From Selenomonadales bacterium UBA7018 (lineage in GTDB: Bacteria > Bacillota > Negativicutes > Selenomonadales > Selenomonadaceae), in the NCBI GenBank assembly GCA_002448305.1, contig DJWY01000025.1, positions 251,894-315,893 on the forward strand: a DNA stretch of 64,000 nt, in the 5' to 3' direction. Below the pieces are notes generated by a model that had not been told where the DNA came from, did no database searches, and saw only the letters and a list, made by a program, of their open reading frames with translations. Below, piece after piece: positions 25,545-32,322 of the stretch (position 1 is the first letter of the stretch; each line of letters begins with the position of its first letter). A program made the translations under genes and the position numbers.

Positions 25545-26804
25545 ATGAACGTATTGCTAATCGGCGGCGGCGGGCGCGAACATGCTTTAGCTTGGAAAAT
25601 TTCGCAGAGTCCTAAGCTTGAAAAATTTTTCGCTATTCCAGGCAGTCCCGGCATTGCGAATTTTGCCGAGTGCGTAGGGAATATTTCAATCGAAGATAAT
25701 GCCGCGCTCGTGACTTTTGCGCAGGAGAAAAATATTGATTTAGTCGTCGTCGGTCCCGAAGCTCCGCTAGTGAATGGCTTAGTTGACGCACTTAACGCGG
25801 CGGGGATTAAAGCTTTTGGTCCCAGAAAAGTTGCCGCCAATATCGAAGGCTCGAAAATTTTTGCTAAGAGCCTTATGAAAAAATACGGCATACCGACTGC
25901 CGACTTTGGTATTTTCTACAATCCCGAAGACGCGAGAAATTATATTCGTAAAAAAGGTGCGCCGATTGTCATTAAGGCTAATGGGCTTGCGGCGGGCAAA
26001 GGTGTTATCGTCGCGCAGACTTTGGACGAGGCATTAAACGCGGTTGACGAAATGCGGAATTTTGGCGACGCGGGCAATAAAATCATTGTGGAAGATTTCA
26101 TGGACGGCGAAGAGGCTTCAGTTTTAGCTTTAACGGACGGCGAAAAAATTATTCCGCTGATTGCCGCGCAGGATCACAAACGAGTTGACGACGGCGACAA
26201 GGGCTTAAATACTGGCGGAATGGGCGCGTATGCACCGGCTCCGATTGTCGACGAAAAGCTTGCCGCGCAGATTGAAGAAAAAATTTTAAAGCCGACGATA
26301 GCCGCGCTTAAAGCGGAAGGGATTATTTATCGCGGTTGTTTATACGCGGGCTTGATGATTGCCGACGGCGTAGCTAAAGTTGTTGAATTTAACTGCCGCT
26401 TTGGCGACCCAGAAACGCAAGTTATTTTGCCGCTTATGGAAAGCGATTTATTGGAACTTATGAACGCATGCGCGGAAGGAAATTTATCCGACGCTAAAAT
26501 TTCTTGGAGCAGTGATAGTGCTGTTTGCGTGATTATGGCGAGCGGCGGTTATCCGAAGTCCTACAAGAAAAATTTGCCGATTGACGGCGTGACGAAAGCT
26601 AAGGCATTAGGCGCGATGATTTTTCATGCGGGCACGAAGATTAAGGACGGCGAACTTGTCACGAGTGGCGGACGGGTTTTGGGCGTCACGACGACTGCGC
26701 CGACCTTGCGCGAAGCTGTCGACAAAGTTTATAAGTGCGTTGAAGTTATTCACTTCGACGGCGTCCACTATCGCAGAGACATTGCCGCACGTGCTTTGAA
26801 ATAA
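25545..26804 (+). CDS. purD: phosphoribosylamine--glycine ligase
   Basis: ATP-grasp enzyme of 419 residues, second step of purine synthesis (GAR synthetase). The N-terminal NVLLIGGGGREHALAWKI, the VVGPEAPLVNGL segment near 68, the ATP-grasp parts KANGLAAGKGVIVA near 147 and GAYAPAPI near 225, and the metal site EFNCRFGDPETQVILP near 283 are all present. It follows greA by 9 bases and ends before a terminator. No other purine gene is adjacent; a solo AICAR formyltransferase gene lies at 53.6-54.8 kb. Confidence 0.96.
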   Translation: MNVLLIGGGGREHALAWKISQSPKLEKFFAIPGSPGIANFAECVGNISIEDNAALVTFAQEKNIDLVVVGPEAPLVNGLVDALNAAGIKAFGPRKVAANIEGSKIFAKSLMKKYGIPTADFGIFYNPEDARNYIRKKGAPIVIKANGLAAGKGVIVAQTLDEALNAVDEMRNFGDAGNKIIVEDFMDGEEASVLALTDGEKIIPLIAAQDHKRVDDGDKGLNTGGMGAYAPAPIVDEKLAAQIEEKILKPTIAALKAEGIIYRGCLYAGLMIADGVAKVVEFNCRFGDPETQVILPLMESDLLELMNACAEGNLSDAKISWSSDSAVCVIMASGGYPKSYKKNLPIDGVTKAKALGAMIFHAGTKIKDGELVTSGGRVLGVTTTAPTLREAVDKVYKCVEVIHFDGVHYRRDIAARALK

Positions 26805-26830
26805 TTTCGTGAATTCTTGGAGATAGCTAT

Positions 26831-26865
26831 AGGCAGGAAAAATTTTCTTCCTGTCTAATTTTTTT
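26831..26865 (+). terminator. rho-independent terminator after purD
   Basis: AGGCAGGAA (26831-26839) pairs with TTCCTGTCT (26848-26856), one G-U pair, with an 8-base loop, followed by seven T. Confidence 0.88.
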
Positions 26866-26885
26866 CGGAAAGGAGAGTGAAAGCC

Positions 26886-28034
26886 ATGATTTATCGCGAT
26901 TTAGGCAAGACGGGCTTAAAAGTCAGCGAAATTGGCATGGGTTGCGAAGGCTTTGCCGAAGAGAATTGCGCAATGACAAAGAAACTTTTCGACGTTGCCG
27001 AGAGTGCCGGAATAAATTATTTCGACCTGTACACTTCCAATCCGGCAGTCAGAAAAGCTGTCGGCGAGGCATTGCGCGGGCGTCGGGAGAAATTTATTGC
27101 GCAGTCGCATATATGTTCCGTGTGGCAGAACGGGCAATACAAGCGGACGCGCAAGTTGTCGGAAGTTAAAGCGGGCTTTGAGGAATCACTGAAGCAGTTG
27201 CAGACGAATTACATTGACGTTGGGACGATTCACTATTGCGACGCGCTTGACGATTGGGCGGAAATTGTTTCGGGCGGCGTTTTGGATTATGCCCGCGAGT
27301 TGAAAGCGGCGGGGAAAATTCGTCATATTGGTTTAAGCAGTCATAATCCGCAAGTTGCGCTAAAGGCGGTTGAAAGCGGCGCGATTGAAGTTTTAATGTT
27401 CAGCGTCAATCCTTGTTATGATTTATTACCGGCGTCGGAGGACGTTGAAGAACTTTGGAACGAAAAGAATTACGCGGCGCAGTTGACCAACATGGATTCC
27501 GACCGGCAAAAACTTTACGAGACATGCCAGCGGCTTGGAGTTGGAATAACGGTTATGAAATGTTTTGGTGGCGGCGATTTATTGAACGCTGAACTTTCGC
27601 CGGCGGGCGTAGCGTTGACGCCGAATCAATGCATTCATTACGCGCTAAGTCGTCCGGCGGTTGCGGTAGTTTTAGCGGGGGCGCATTCTGTTGAGCAGTT
27701 GAATCAAGCCATTTCCTACGAAAATGCGACCGCAGAGGAAAAAGATTACGCGCTGACCTTTGCGAGTTTTCCGAAAATCAGTTGGCAAGGGCATTGCGTT
27801 TACTGCAGTCACTGTGCGCCGTGCGTCAAGAAGATTGATATTGCCTACGTGACGAAATTTATGCATTTAGCGGAGACGCAAAGCGAAATTCCGGAAACGG
27901 TTCGCGAGCATTATAAATTATTGCCGCATCACGCTTCGGAGTGCATTAAATGCGGTGTTTGCGAAACGCGCTGTCCATTTGGCGTCGAAATTCGCAAGAA
28001 TATGGCTAAAGCCGCGCAGATTTTTGGTTATTAA
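26886..28034 (+). CDS. aldo/keto reductase with C-terminal 2[4Fe-4S] ferredoxin-like domain
   Basis: Fusion protein of 382 residues. Residues 1-270 are an aldo/keto reductase barrel (YRDLGKTGLKVSEIGMG, GINYFDLYTSNPAVRKAVG, then IRHIGLSSHNP). The usual catalytic Tyr in the DTAxxYG motif appears as DLYTSNP, so the motif is altered. The C-terminus has two Cys clusters, CVYCSHCAPC near 298 and CIKCGVCETRCPFG near 356, which should bind 4Fe-4S clusters. ATG 26886 has AAAGGAG 10 bases upstream; a GTG at 26877 is too close to that site. Next come a small unknown gene and a flavodoxin, which suggests electron transfer among them. Confidence 0.85.
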   Translation: MIYRDLGKTGLKVSEIGMGCEGFAEENCAMTKKLFDVAESAGINYFDLYTSNPAVRKAVGEALRGRREKFIAQSHICSVWQNGQYKRTRKLSEVKAGFEESLKQLQTNYIDVGTIHYCDALDDWAEIVSGGVLDYARELKAAGKIRHIGLSSHNPQVALKAVESGAIEVLMFSVNPCYDLLPASEDVEELWNEKNYAAQLTNMDSDRQKLYETCQRLGVGITVMKCFGGGDLLNAELSPAGVALTPNQCIHYALSRPAVAVVLAGAHSVEQLNQAISYENATAEEKDYALTFASFPKISWQGHCVYCSHCAPCVKKIDIAYVTKFMHLAETQSEIPETVREHYKLLPHHASECIKCGVCETRCPFGVEIRKNMAKAAQIFGY

Positions 28035-28046
28035 GGAGGTTTTACT

Positions 28047-28250
28047 ATGTTTGAAGACGGCGCAAAACTAGATGACATTATGAATATTTTCAAGCCGCCG
28101 ACTTTGGACGACGACGAAAATAAAAATAATAAGCCGGTTTCAGAAGCAGGAATTCGTTATTTTTCCAAAAAAGATATTGCAAATGACGATTTTAAACTAA
28201 GTTTTCGAGGTAATTTTCAAGGTAATTATGATTCGGAGGTTTTAAAATGA
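28047..28250 (+). CDS. small hypothetical protein
   Basis: A 67-residue acidic protein (LDDIMNIFKPPTLDDDENK near the start) with no motif that I recognise, no signal peptide and no membrane segment. It has an AAGGAGG site before its ATG and its TGA overlaps the flavodoxin ATG (ATGA), so it is almost certainly translated. The middle section is low in complexity. It may be a partner of one of the two redox proteins that flank it, but nothing in the sequence proves that. Confidence 0.72.
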   Translation: MFEDGAKLDDIMNIFKPPTLDDDENKNNKPVSEAGIRYFSKKDIANDDFKLSFRGNFQGNYDSEVLK

Positions 28251-28732
28251 GCAAAAAATTGGTAGCATTCTTTTCGGCGAGCGGTTCAACGCGCAAACTT
28301 GCCAACACTTTGGCGGAAGTTCTCGGTGCGGACACTTACGAAATTAAGCCAGCAACGCCTTACACCGGCAAGGATTTAAACTGGAATAATTCGCAATCGC
28401 GCAGTTCGGTCGAAATGGCAGACATTAATTCGCGTCCTGAACTCGCTGATAAATCCACAAAAGTTTCTGATTACGACACGATTTTTCTTGGTTTTCCTAT
28501 TTGGTGGTATGTCGCGCCGCATATTATTAATTCTTTTCTCGAAAGTTACGATTTTAGCGGCAAAACTATTGTTTTATTCGCGACTTCGGGCGGTTCGGGC
28601 TTTGGTGAAACGCTTAATCAGCTTAAAACTTCCTGCGCGGATTCTACGCTTTGGATTCAAGGAAAAGTATTTCGCGGACACACCGATAAAAATACTTTGT
28701 CCGATTGGGTTAAATCTCTGCCGATTGATTGA
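28247..28732 (+). CDS. flavodoxin
   Basis: FMN-binding electron carrier or reductase of 161 residues. The phosphate loop is FFSASGSTRKLA near residue 8, where the usual Thr/Ser-rich loop is kept. The second flavin contact is LGFPIWWYVAPHII near 83, and LFATSGGSGFGET near 110 gives the third loop. This is the Flavodoxin_4 type common in anaerobes. Coupled by ATGA overlap to the small upstream gene and, through it, to the Fe-S aldo/keto reductase. No terminator is evident after it, but a regulatory repeat begins on its last base. Confidence 0.9.
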   Translation: MSKKLVAFFSASGSTRKLANTLAEVLGADTYEIKPATPYTGKDLNWNNSQSRSSVEMADINSRPELADKSTKVSDYDTIFLGFPIWWYVAPHIINSFLESYDFSGKTIVLFATSGGSGFGETLNQLKTSCADSTLWIQGKVFRGHTDKNTLSDWVKSLPID

Positions 28733-28763
28733 AAACTGATTGATTTTTTATAAAAACTGATTG
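28732..28763 (+). promoter_or_regulatory. direct repeat AAAACTGATTG x2, 21 bp apart (candidate LytTR site A)
   Basis: AAAACTGATTG occurs at 28732-28742 and again at 28753-28763, exactly 21 bases start to start, upstream of the LytTR regulator gene. The layout, two direct half-sites two helical turns apart, is that of LytTR regulator binding sites. Related copies are at 32067-32107 and 32246-32277. Confidence 0.65.
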
Positions 28764-28819
28764 TAAAAACTTCTTCGTTTCGTGTTTTAATATATAAAAC
28801 TGGCGAAGGAGATTTTTTT

Positions 28820-29818
28820 ATGAACATTGCGATTGTTGATGATGAAAAAATCGAATTGGAGACCGCCGAAGCTTTTCTGCGCTATTATATCAAGACATTT
28901 TATCCGAATTACGAATCGAATATTCATATCGAGTTTTTTCAACGCCAAAATGAATTTCTCACCTATTTTAATCCGAAAATTTATCAAGTGGTAATTCTCG
29001 GCGGAAATATGCGCAAGCTTGCGAATTACATTGCTAATTACGACGTTAAAATTATTTTTATCAAGCCTCAGGAGGATTTTATTATGAATATTGCCATTGT
29101 CGACGATGAAATTTCGGAATTAAGCACTGCCGAATATTATCTGCGTAATTTTATCGAAAAGAATTATCCTGAACTCAAAGACGAAATAAAAATCCATACG
29201 TTTTCCAACGCGAATGATTTTCTGAACGCATTTAAGCCCGGTTTTTTCCAACTTATCATTTTGGATATTCGCATGGAAGAAATTAACGGGATTCAAATTG
29301 CGCAAATTATTCGTGCTCGCGGCGATGACGACGCCAATATTGTTTTTTTGACTTCCAGCGAAGATTTTATTTTAAATGGGTACAGAGTTTTCGCGGTCGG
29401 ATATTTTTTAAAGCCGATTTACAATCACGAAGAAGATTTTACGCGTACTTTCGAGCATATTTTTCCAAAAATCTTTAAAAATACTCAAGAAATTATCCTA
29501 ATGGTTGACGGAAATAAAGTTTTTGTCCCGAATCGCAATATTCTTTACCTTGACATTGACTATCGCCACAGGCTTTGCGTCTACCTTGCTGACGGGAAAA
29601 AATTCGTCACGACCAATAATTATTCCGAAGTTCAGCCGCTTTTGCTTGCCGACGAACGCTTTTTGGAGTGTTATCACAGAATTATTGTCAACATGGACTA
29701 CATAAAGAACATGGAGCCAGACGACTTTATTTTAATGGACGGAACTTCTATTCCAATCAGTCAGCGCAAGAAAAAGGACGTTAAAATAAAATTCATGCGC
29801 TATTTCGCTCATAAATAG
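28820..29818 (+). CDS. LytTR response regulator with an extra degenerate N-terminal receiver
   Basis: One uninterrupted frame of 332 residues with two receiver-like parts and a LytTR DNA-binding domain. Residues 1-88 copy the start of a receiver (NIAIVDDEKIELETAEAFLR) but the acceptor position reads ILGGNM, with Gly 61 in place of Asp, and about 20 residues after it are missing. Residue 89 is Met and starts a complete receiver (NIAIVDDEISELSTAEYYLR, Asp in IILDIRM, then KPIYNHEED). The last 100 residues (NRNILYLDIDYRHRLCVYLA, then RIIVNMDYIKNM) are LytTR. Both Met codons have strong ribosome sites, so a 332- and a 244-residue form are possible. It converges on two GHKL kinases. Confidence 0.88.
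   Translation: MNIAIVDDEKIELETAEAFLRYYIKTFYPNYESNIHIEFFQRQNEFLTYFNPKIYQVVILGGNMRKLANYIANYDVKIIFIKPQEDFIMNIAIVDDEISELSTAEYYLRNFIEKNYPELKDEIKIHTFSNANDFLNAFKPGFFQLIILDIRMEEINGIQIAQIIRARGDDDANIVFLTSSEDFILNGYRVFAVGYFLKPIYNHEEDFTRTFEHIFPKIFKNTQEIILMVDGNKVFVPNRNILYLDIDYRHRLCVYLADGKKFVTTNNYSEVQPLLLADERFLECYHRIIVNMDYIKNMEPDDFILMDGTSIPISQRKKKDVKIKFMRYFAHK
29071..29086 (+). promoter_or_regulatory. internal ribosome site and start of the complete LytTR regulator
   Basis: GGAGG at 29071-29075 lies 8 bases before ATG 29084, inside the long frame. Translation from here gives a normal 244-residue LytTR regulator with Asp 61. This internal start may be the main one. Confidence 0.7.
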
Positions 29819-29822
29819 TCAG

Positions 29823-31208
29823 TTATTTTTTGAATAATAAACGCAATCGTTTTACGCCCCTCCAACATTTTTTTATTTCAGATTGCTCTGGCTCCAATAT
29901 ATTATCATTCCAATACAAATTTATTTGCACTAATCCATTTTCTTGGCTGAAATTGACAAACGCATTATATTTTTTCGCGAAAAATTCAAGTGAACTCATT
30001 CCAAGTCCGTGTCCTATTTCTGTAGTGTAAGGTAAGCCGTTTTCGCCTAATTTTATCGGCAAATCGTAGCAATTTTCTATTTCTAAGACGTTTTGTCCAC
30101 CGATATTGCGCAATATTATAGAAATTTCCCGCTGTAAGGGATTTTTTTGTTTTAGGCTTGCCGCTATTGCGTTTTCCAACAAATTGCTAATTAAAACTGC
30201 TAAATCGCTTTCATCTGTCGATAATTTCTCTGGTAAATCGACTTTTGAGCTTGTTTTTATTCCAAAATTCTCCGCTCGCCGAAAATATATCGAAATCGCC
30301 GCATTTATCAGCGGCAATTTGCTGTATTGTTTTATTCGCGTCGAGTTCAATATTTTTACCTGCCGGCTAATAAATTCCATTGCTTCCGACGTTTTGCCCG
30401 CATTAATCAATTTTTCTAGCTCAATATAGTTGTCGAACAAATTTTTTCGTAGTTCTGCTATTTCGCGCTGATTCTTTTCTATCAATGCATTATTTTCCGC
30501 TAATGAATTCATTTGCCGCGCTAAAAGCTGATTTTTCTGTTCCTGATGCCTTTTTTCCTCTATTTTTTGCGCCGTTATTCTCGTTAAACGATATATCATC
30601 AAGAAAAATACCGGAAAAAATAATCGCTGAAATCTTTCCGTCCACGTCTGCAAAAATGTTACTTCCGTAATTTGAATTATTGTTCCGATAAAAATTGCCA
30701 ACGGTAATATTAAAATCGCCCATTTCAACGTTTTATCCTCAAAAAATTTATTAGTCGGGAGCAATCCTATAAAAAATTTCCGCTCAACCGGCAATAACAC
30801 CGCGAACAATAGTAAATATATTCCTAGTTGCAACGCTAAAAATTCTTCTGACATTTGCCCATACAGTAAAGCAACGCCCATTCCCGCGAACGCATGGAGC
30901 ATAAAAGCCCATAAACCTTCCATTCCAAACGCAAATATTTGCTGATGTATTTTGCCTATTATCTTCGTCGCTATTATAAAATATGGCAACCAAAGCCCAA
31001 ATATCGCTATTTTAAAAGTCCAATAACTCACGCCGTACGAAAATACAAATAAATTCAGCCCAAAATCTATAAAGCTCCATAAAATTATCCATTTTTTCAG
31101 CACGGATAATTTTTCTTCCGATATTTCGCCGCTAAATGGTAAATATCTTAAATACGCGCCCGATATTTGCGCCAACGTTAGCTCAAAACTATAAATTATT
31201 TCAGCCAT
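29823..31208 (-). CDS. GHKL sensor kinase lacking the phospho-accepting His
   Basis: AgrC-like membrane protein of 461 residues: six or so N-terminal helices (about 1-205), a coiled coil (210-250), a dimerisation region and a C-terminal ATPase domain with N box VLISNLLENAIAAS and G box GHGLGMSSLEFF. Where kinases of this family have the His motif (RHDLRH in the neighbour at 31196), this protein reads AELRKNLFDNYIELEKL: the His is Lys, the Asp is Asn, and the second His is Asp. It should bind ATP but cannot phosphorylate itself at the usual place. ATG 31208 has AAGGAAG upstream, inside the previous gene, which it overlaps by 13 bases. Its stop is 4 bases from the LytTR regulator stop. Confidence 0.85.
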   Translation of the reverse strand: MAEIIYSFELTLAQISGAYLRYLPFSGEISEEKLSVLKKWIILWSFIDFGLNLFVFSYGVSYWTFKIAIFGLWLPYFIIATKIIGKIHQQIFAFGMEGLWAFMLHAFAGMGVALLYGQMSEEFLALQLGIYLLLFAVLLPVERKFFIGLLPTNKFFEDKTLKWAILILPLAIFIGTIIQITEVTFLQTWTERFQRLFFPVFFLMIYRLTRITAQKIEEKRHQEQKNQLLARQMNSLAENNALIEKNQREIAELRKNLFDNYIELEKLINAGKTSEAMEFISRQVKILNSTRIKQYSKLPLINAAISIYFRRAENFGIKTSSKVDLPEKLSTDESDLAVLISNLLENAIAASLKQKNPLQREISIILRNIGGQNVLEIENCYDLPIKLGENGLPYTTEIGHGLGMSSLEFFAKKYNAFVNFSQENGLVQINLYWNDNILEPEQSEIKKCWRGVKRLRLLFKK

Positions 31209-32056
31209 TCTTTTTGCTTCCTTATATGCTCTCGCGCCGCCTCGACGTCGCCATTTTCCAACATTGCATAAATTAAATTGTAGCTGTGCCGCAAATCATG
31301 CCGCATTACCGAAATTTTCTTCTGATTTTCTTCAGATAAAGCGTTATATTCTTTTAAAGCTACTAATTTCTCCTCAAGAGCGGTTTTACTCCGTTCCAGT
31401 CGCTGTAAATCATAAAAATTTTGCGCCGCCAATAAAATATAGCGATAGAAAAAGAAAAATACAACCGGTAAATAAATCCTAGAAAATCTTTCTATGTCGG
31501 AATGTACTAAAGTATCGTCAGCGATTCTAAAAATATTCACGGAAACGATTAAAAATGGTAAAATTGCAATGTATATTCCCATCGGACTTGAATCAAAAAA
31601 TTCGCAGCTCGGCAAAAGATTTATAAAATATTTGCTCAATGCAGGCAAAGAAATCACGAATAATAGTAAATATCCTGCCGCATCCATTAAAATTATATCA
31701 TAGTCGTTTCTTAAATCGAATTTTAAAAATATAATCGCTGAAATTGTATGCTGTACCATTGAGCAAATTGTGCCCATGCCCAAAACAAAAATATGCTTAT
31801 ATAATCCTGGAATTTCTCGCAAACAAATAAAAAAATACGGCAACCAACCCAACATTAAAGCGGCTTTATAAGTTGTGGCGTTGATTCCGAATGTTTTAAA
31901 TAGAGAAATATACAAAAATACACTTAAGACGCTCCAAAGTGCTGAACGTATAAAAATCTTTCGCTTTATAATTAGTGATTCAGTTTTAGAGAACGCAAGC
32001 CAGCGAAAATAAGCGTCGACAAGCTGACCAAGCGCAATTAATATCAATAAATTCAT
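31196..32056 (-). CDS. GHKL-type sensor with His box but no ATPase domain
   Basis: A 286-residue protein with the same membrane-sensor layout as the next gene (six or seven helices over about 1-205), a coiled coil, and the complete phospho-acceptor box SVMRHDLRHSYNLIYAML near residue 250. It stops 35 residues later, before any ATPase domain. The helix after the box, LENGDVEAAREHIRKQ, aligns well with LINAGKTSEAMEFISRQ of the downstream protein, so the two are paralogues with complementary losses. ATG 32056 has GGGGG a few bases upstream; the frame is open 18 codons further, but those overlap a regulatory repeat. The overlap with the next gene implies coupled synthesis and perhaps a heterodimer. 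Confidence 0.82.
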   Translation of the reverse strand: MNLLILIALGQLVDAYFRWLAFSKTESLIIKRKIFIRSALWSVLSVFLYISLFKTFGINATTYKAALMLGWLPYFFICLREIPGLYKHIFVLGMGTICSMVQHTISAIIFLKFDLRNDYDIILMDAAGYLLLFVISLPALSKYFINLLPSCEFFDSSPMGIYIAILPFLIVSVNIFRIADDTLVHSDIERFSRIYLPVVFFFFYRYILLAAQNFYDLQRLERSKTALEEKLVALKEYNALSEENQKKISVMRHDLRHSYNLIYAMLENGDVEAAREHIRKQKEWLK

Positions 32057-32066
32057 TTTTCCCCCA

Positions 32067-32107
32067 AAAAGTGATAAGAAAATCGGATAAGAAAATCGGA
32101 AAAGTGA
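32067..32107 (-). promoter_or_regulatory. repeat AAAAGTGA x2, 33 bp apart, with 13-bp tandem duplication (candidate LytTR site B)
   Basis: AAAAGTGA at 32067-32074 and 32100-32107, just upstream of the kinase-pair start. Between them GATAAGAAAATCG is repeated back to back (from 32073 and from 32086). Removing one copy would restore a 20-base spacing, close to the 21 of the other two sites. Confidence 0.6.
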
Positions 32108-32207
32108 CATTGATTTAAATTTCGGTTTTTGCTTTAATAATTTAGACTGCTTATATCATTACTTCCCTAATATAATTTCTTTTTGCAGTTAAAAAATCCT
32201 GCAGAGG

Positions 32208-32236
32208 CTCCGCGACGATTAGCGGAGTTATTTTTT
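32208..32236 (+). terminator. hairpin with T tract in the divergent gap
   Basis: CTCCGC (32208-32213) and GCGGAG (32222-32227) with an 8-base loop, followed by TTATTTTTT. It lies between the two candidate LytTR sites and upstream of the plus-strand promoter, where no plus-strand gene needs a terminator, so it may insulate the two divergent promoters. The rest of the 266-base gap (32057-32322) holds sites B and C and the promoter listed separately. Confidence 0.5.
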
Positions 32237-32245
32237 ACCTACTCA

Positions 32246-32277
32246 AAAAGTGATAAGAAAAAGCGCAAAAGTGATTG
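32246..32277 (+). promoter_or_regulatory. repeat AAAAGTGA x2, 21 bp apart (candidate LytTR site C)
   Basis: AAAAGTGATAAG at 32246-32257 and AAAAGTGATTG at 32267-32277, 21 bases apart. The second copy overlaps the first bases of the -35 hexamer of the next promoter, the usual position of an activator. Confidence 0.65.
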
Positions 32278-32305
32278 ACTAAGCGGGGCATGATTAAATT
32301 ATAAT
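32275..32305 (+). promoter_or_regulatory. promoter of the phosphorelay operon
   Basis: TTGACT (32275-32280) and TATAAT (32300-32305), with a long 19-base spacer. Good hexamers at a poor spacing, with an activator-like site against the -35, suggest dependence on a regulator. Confidence 0.55.
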
Positions 32306-32322
32306 TTAACAGGGGTGATTAT

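Noticed and set aside
26877..26885. GTG 26877 as start of the aldo/keto reductase
   Set aside because: It touches the AAAGGAG ribosome site; ATG 26886 has proper spacing.
28820..29083. Assembly error producing a false in-frame receiver duplication
   Set aside because: The two copies differ at many codons, the first has its own ribosome site and upstream repeat, so it is a real diverged duplication. An error cannot be fully excluded without reads.
29819..29822. Terminator between the convergent LytTR regulator and the kinase gene
   Set aside because: Only 4 bases separate the stops and no hairpin with a T run is seen on either side; transcripts probably overlap.
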